A stretch of 64,000 nt of DNA, from positions 1 to 64,000 of the forward strand of contig CAMPIX010000006.1 in assembly GCA_946886565.1 (NCBI GenBank), read 5' to 3'. Below the pieces are notes generated by a model. The model saw nothing but the letters and a program-made list of their open reading frames with translations, made no database searches and was not told where the DNA came from. A program made the position numbers and the translations under genes. Positions within the stretch are counted from its first letter, which is position 1. The number at the start of each line of letters is the position of its first letter. This document shows positions 63,630 through 64,000 of the stretch, one piece after another. This DNA comes from an uncultured Altererythrobacter sp. (lineage in GTDB: Bacteria > Pseudomonadota > Alphaproteobacteria > Sphingomonadales > Sphingomonadaceae).

Positions 63630-64000
63630 CGGTCGATCGCCTCGATGATGGCCATCGCCGTATCGAGATGCGGCCCGTCCTCGCCCGCGATCCGGATCGG
63701 CGCCTGGGCGTAGAATGGCTCACGTTCGCGGCTGAGGCGGGTGAGGATCTCGCGCGGGTTTCCGTCGCGCAACAGCGGGCGGACGTTGCGCCGTGCGGTG
63801 CGCTCGACCAGCGTATCCACCTCGCAGTCGAGCCACACCGCGATCGCCCGGTCGAGGATCAGCGCGCGGGTCTGGTCGTTGACGAAGGCGCCGCCGCCGG
63901 TCGCGATCACCCCGTGGCGTTCCTCGATCAGCCGCGCGATCACGCGGCGCTCGCCGTCCCGAAAATGGGGCTCGCCGAAACGCTCGAAGATATCGGACAC
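63620..64000 (-). CDS. aroK: Shikimate kinase (5' end outside window)
   Basis: The visible 126 residues form the C-terminal part of a P-loop kinase that phosphorylates shikimate. They include DIFERFGEPHFRDGERRVIA and VIATGGGAFV, and the lid region RPLLRDGNP with an Arg that contacts substrate. The Walker A segment lies beyond the window edge. The gene is followed by aroB with a ten-base overlap. Confidence 0.93.
   Translation of the reverse strand: MSDIFERFGEPHFRDGERRVIARLIEERHGVIATGGGAFVNDQTRALILDRAIAVWLDCEVDTLVERTARRNVRPLLRDGNPREILTRLSREREPFYAQAPIRIAGEDGPHLDTAMAIIEAIDRWL

Overview
This is a high-GC window from an alphaproteobacterium, most likely order Sphingomonadales (Erythrobacteraceae or Sphingomonadaceae). 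I infer this from the C4-pathway 5-aminolevulinate synthase (hemA), the lepB-rnc-era order, the alphaproteobacterial carboxyspermidine route with an RNA leader on its decarboxylase gene, the elongator tRNA-Met sequence, and the many short palindromic intergenic repeats. Species cannot be set from the sequence alone. The window is mostly chromosomal housekeeping with small accessory insertions; I see no phage, IS transposase, plasmid origin or CRISPR array.

Layout. 1-6.6 kb: a cut-off cpaF (pilus ATPase), a vapBC toxin-antitoxin pair running directly into glmS, and a membrane GGDEF-EAL protein. 6.6-9.9 kb: purQ, purS and purC on the minus strand with a lipid-kinase-like gene between them on the plus strand, a decayed cyclic-nucleotide-binding remnant, and tRNA-Met. 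9.9-14.7 kb: a metal-efflux CDF gene with a MerR-type promoter, then the trehalose operon otsB-GH15-otsA. 14.7-18.5 kb: a PTP-like phosphatase, trxB, two tandem MAPEG genes and a threonine/serine dehydratase. 18.8-23.1 kb: a polyamine block (carboxyspermidine dehydrogenase, nspC, ornithine decarboxylase) interrupted by a GxxExxY gene between perfect inverted repeats. 23.2-29.8 kb (minus strand): nitroreductase, PAS-GGDEF-EAL-PilZ, SleB-type hydrolase, hemA and murI. 29.9-34.7 kb: plsY-dprA and topA plus a 60-residue protein. 34.8-38.3 kb (minus strand): an AraC regulator split by a stop codon, then era, rnc and lepB. 38.5-47.6 kb: pgi, an SGNH-like protein, MscS, a DEAD-box helicase, a CDP-alcohol phosphatidyltransferase, glutathione reductase and an FAD oxidoreductase. 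47.7-60.1 kb: a propionyl-CoA to succinyl-CoA block (pccB, mce, scpA, pccA) with bioB supplying the biotin cofactor, interspersed with enoyl-CoA hydratase, GST, two LprI-like genes, a DUF3445 gene and a cassette of three small genes. 60.1-64 kb: O-methyltransferase, csaA, a small conserved protein, a cyclase-family hydrolase, aroB and a cut-off aroK.

How the parts work together. PccA/PccB carboxylate propionyl-CoA, Mce epimerises methylmalonyl-CoA, ScpA isomerises it to succinyl-CoA, and BioB makes the biotin that PccA carries. Ornithine decarboxylase, the dehydrogenase and NspC together form a decarboxylated-SAM-independent spermidine route. OtsA and OtsB make trehalose, and the GH15 enzyme encoded between them probably hydrolyses it or another alpha-glucoside.

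Most unusual features. (1) The methylmalonyl-CoA mutase gene carries an in-frame copy of an intergenic palindromic repeat as an interdomain linker. (2) Two scars are visible where new genes entered next to mce and bioB, each leaving a partial copy of the original gene start upstream. (3) The polyamine operon is split by an inverted-repeat-bounded GxxExxY cassette. (4) A nested miniature palindromic element occurs twice. (5) An AraC regulator has a recent-looking nonsense codon.
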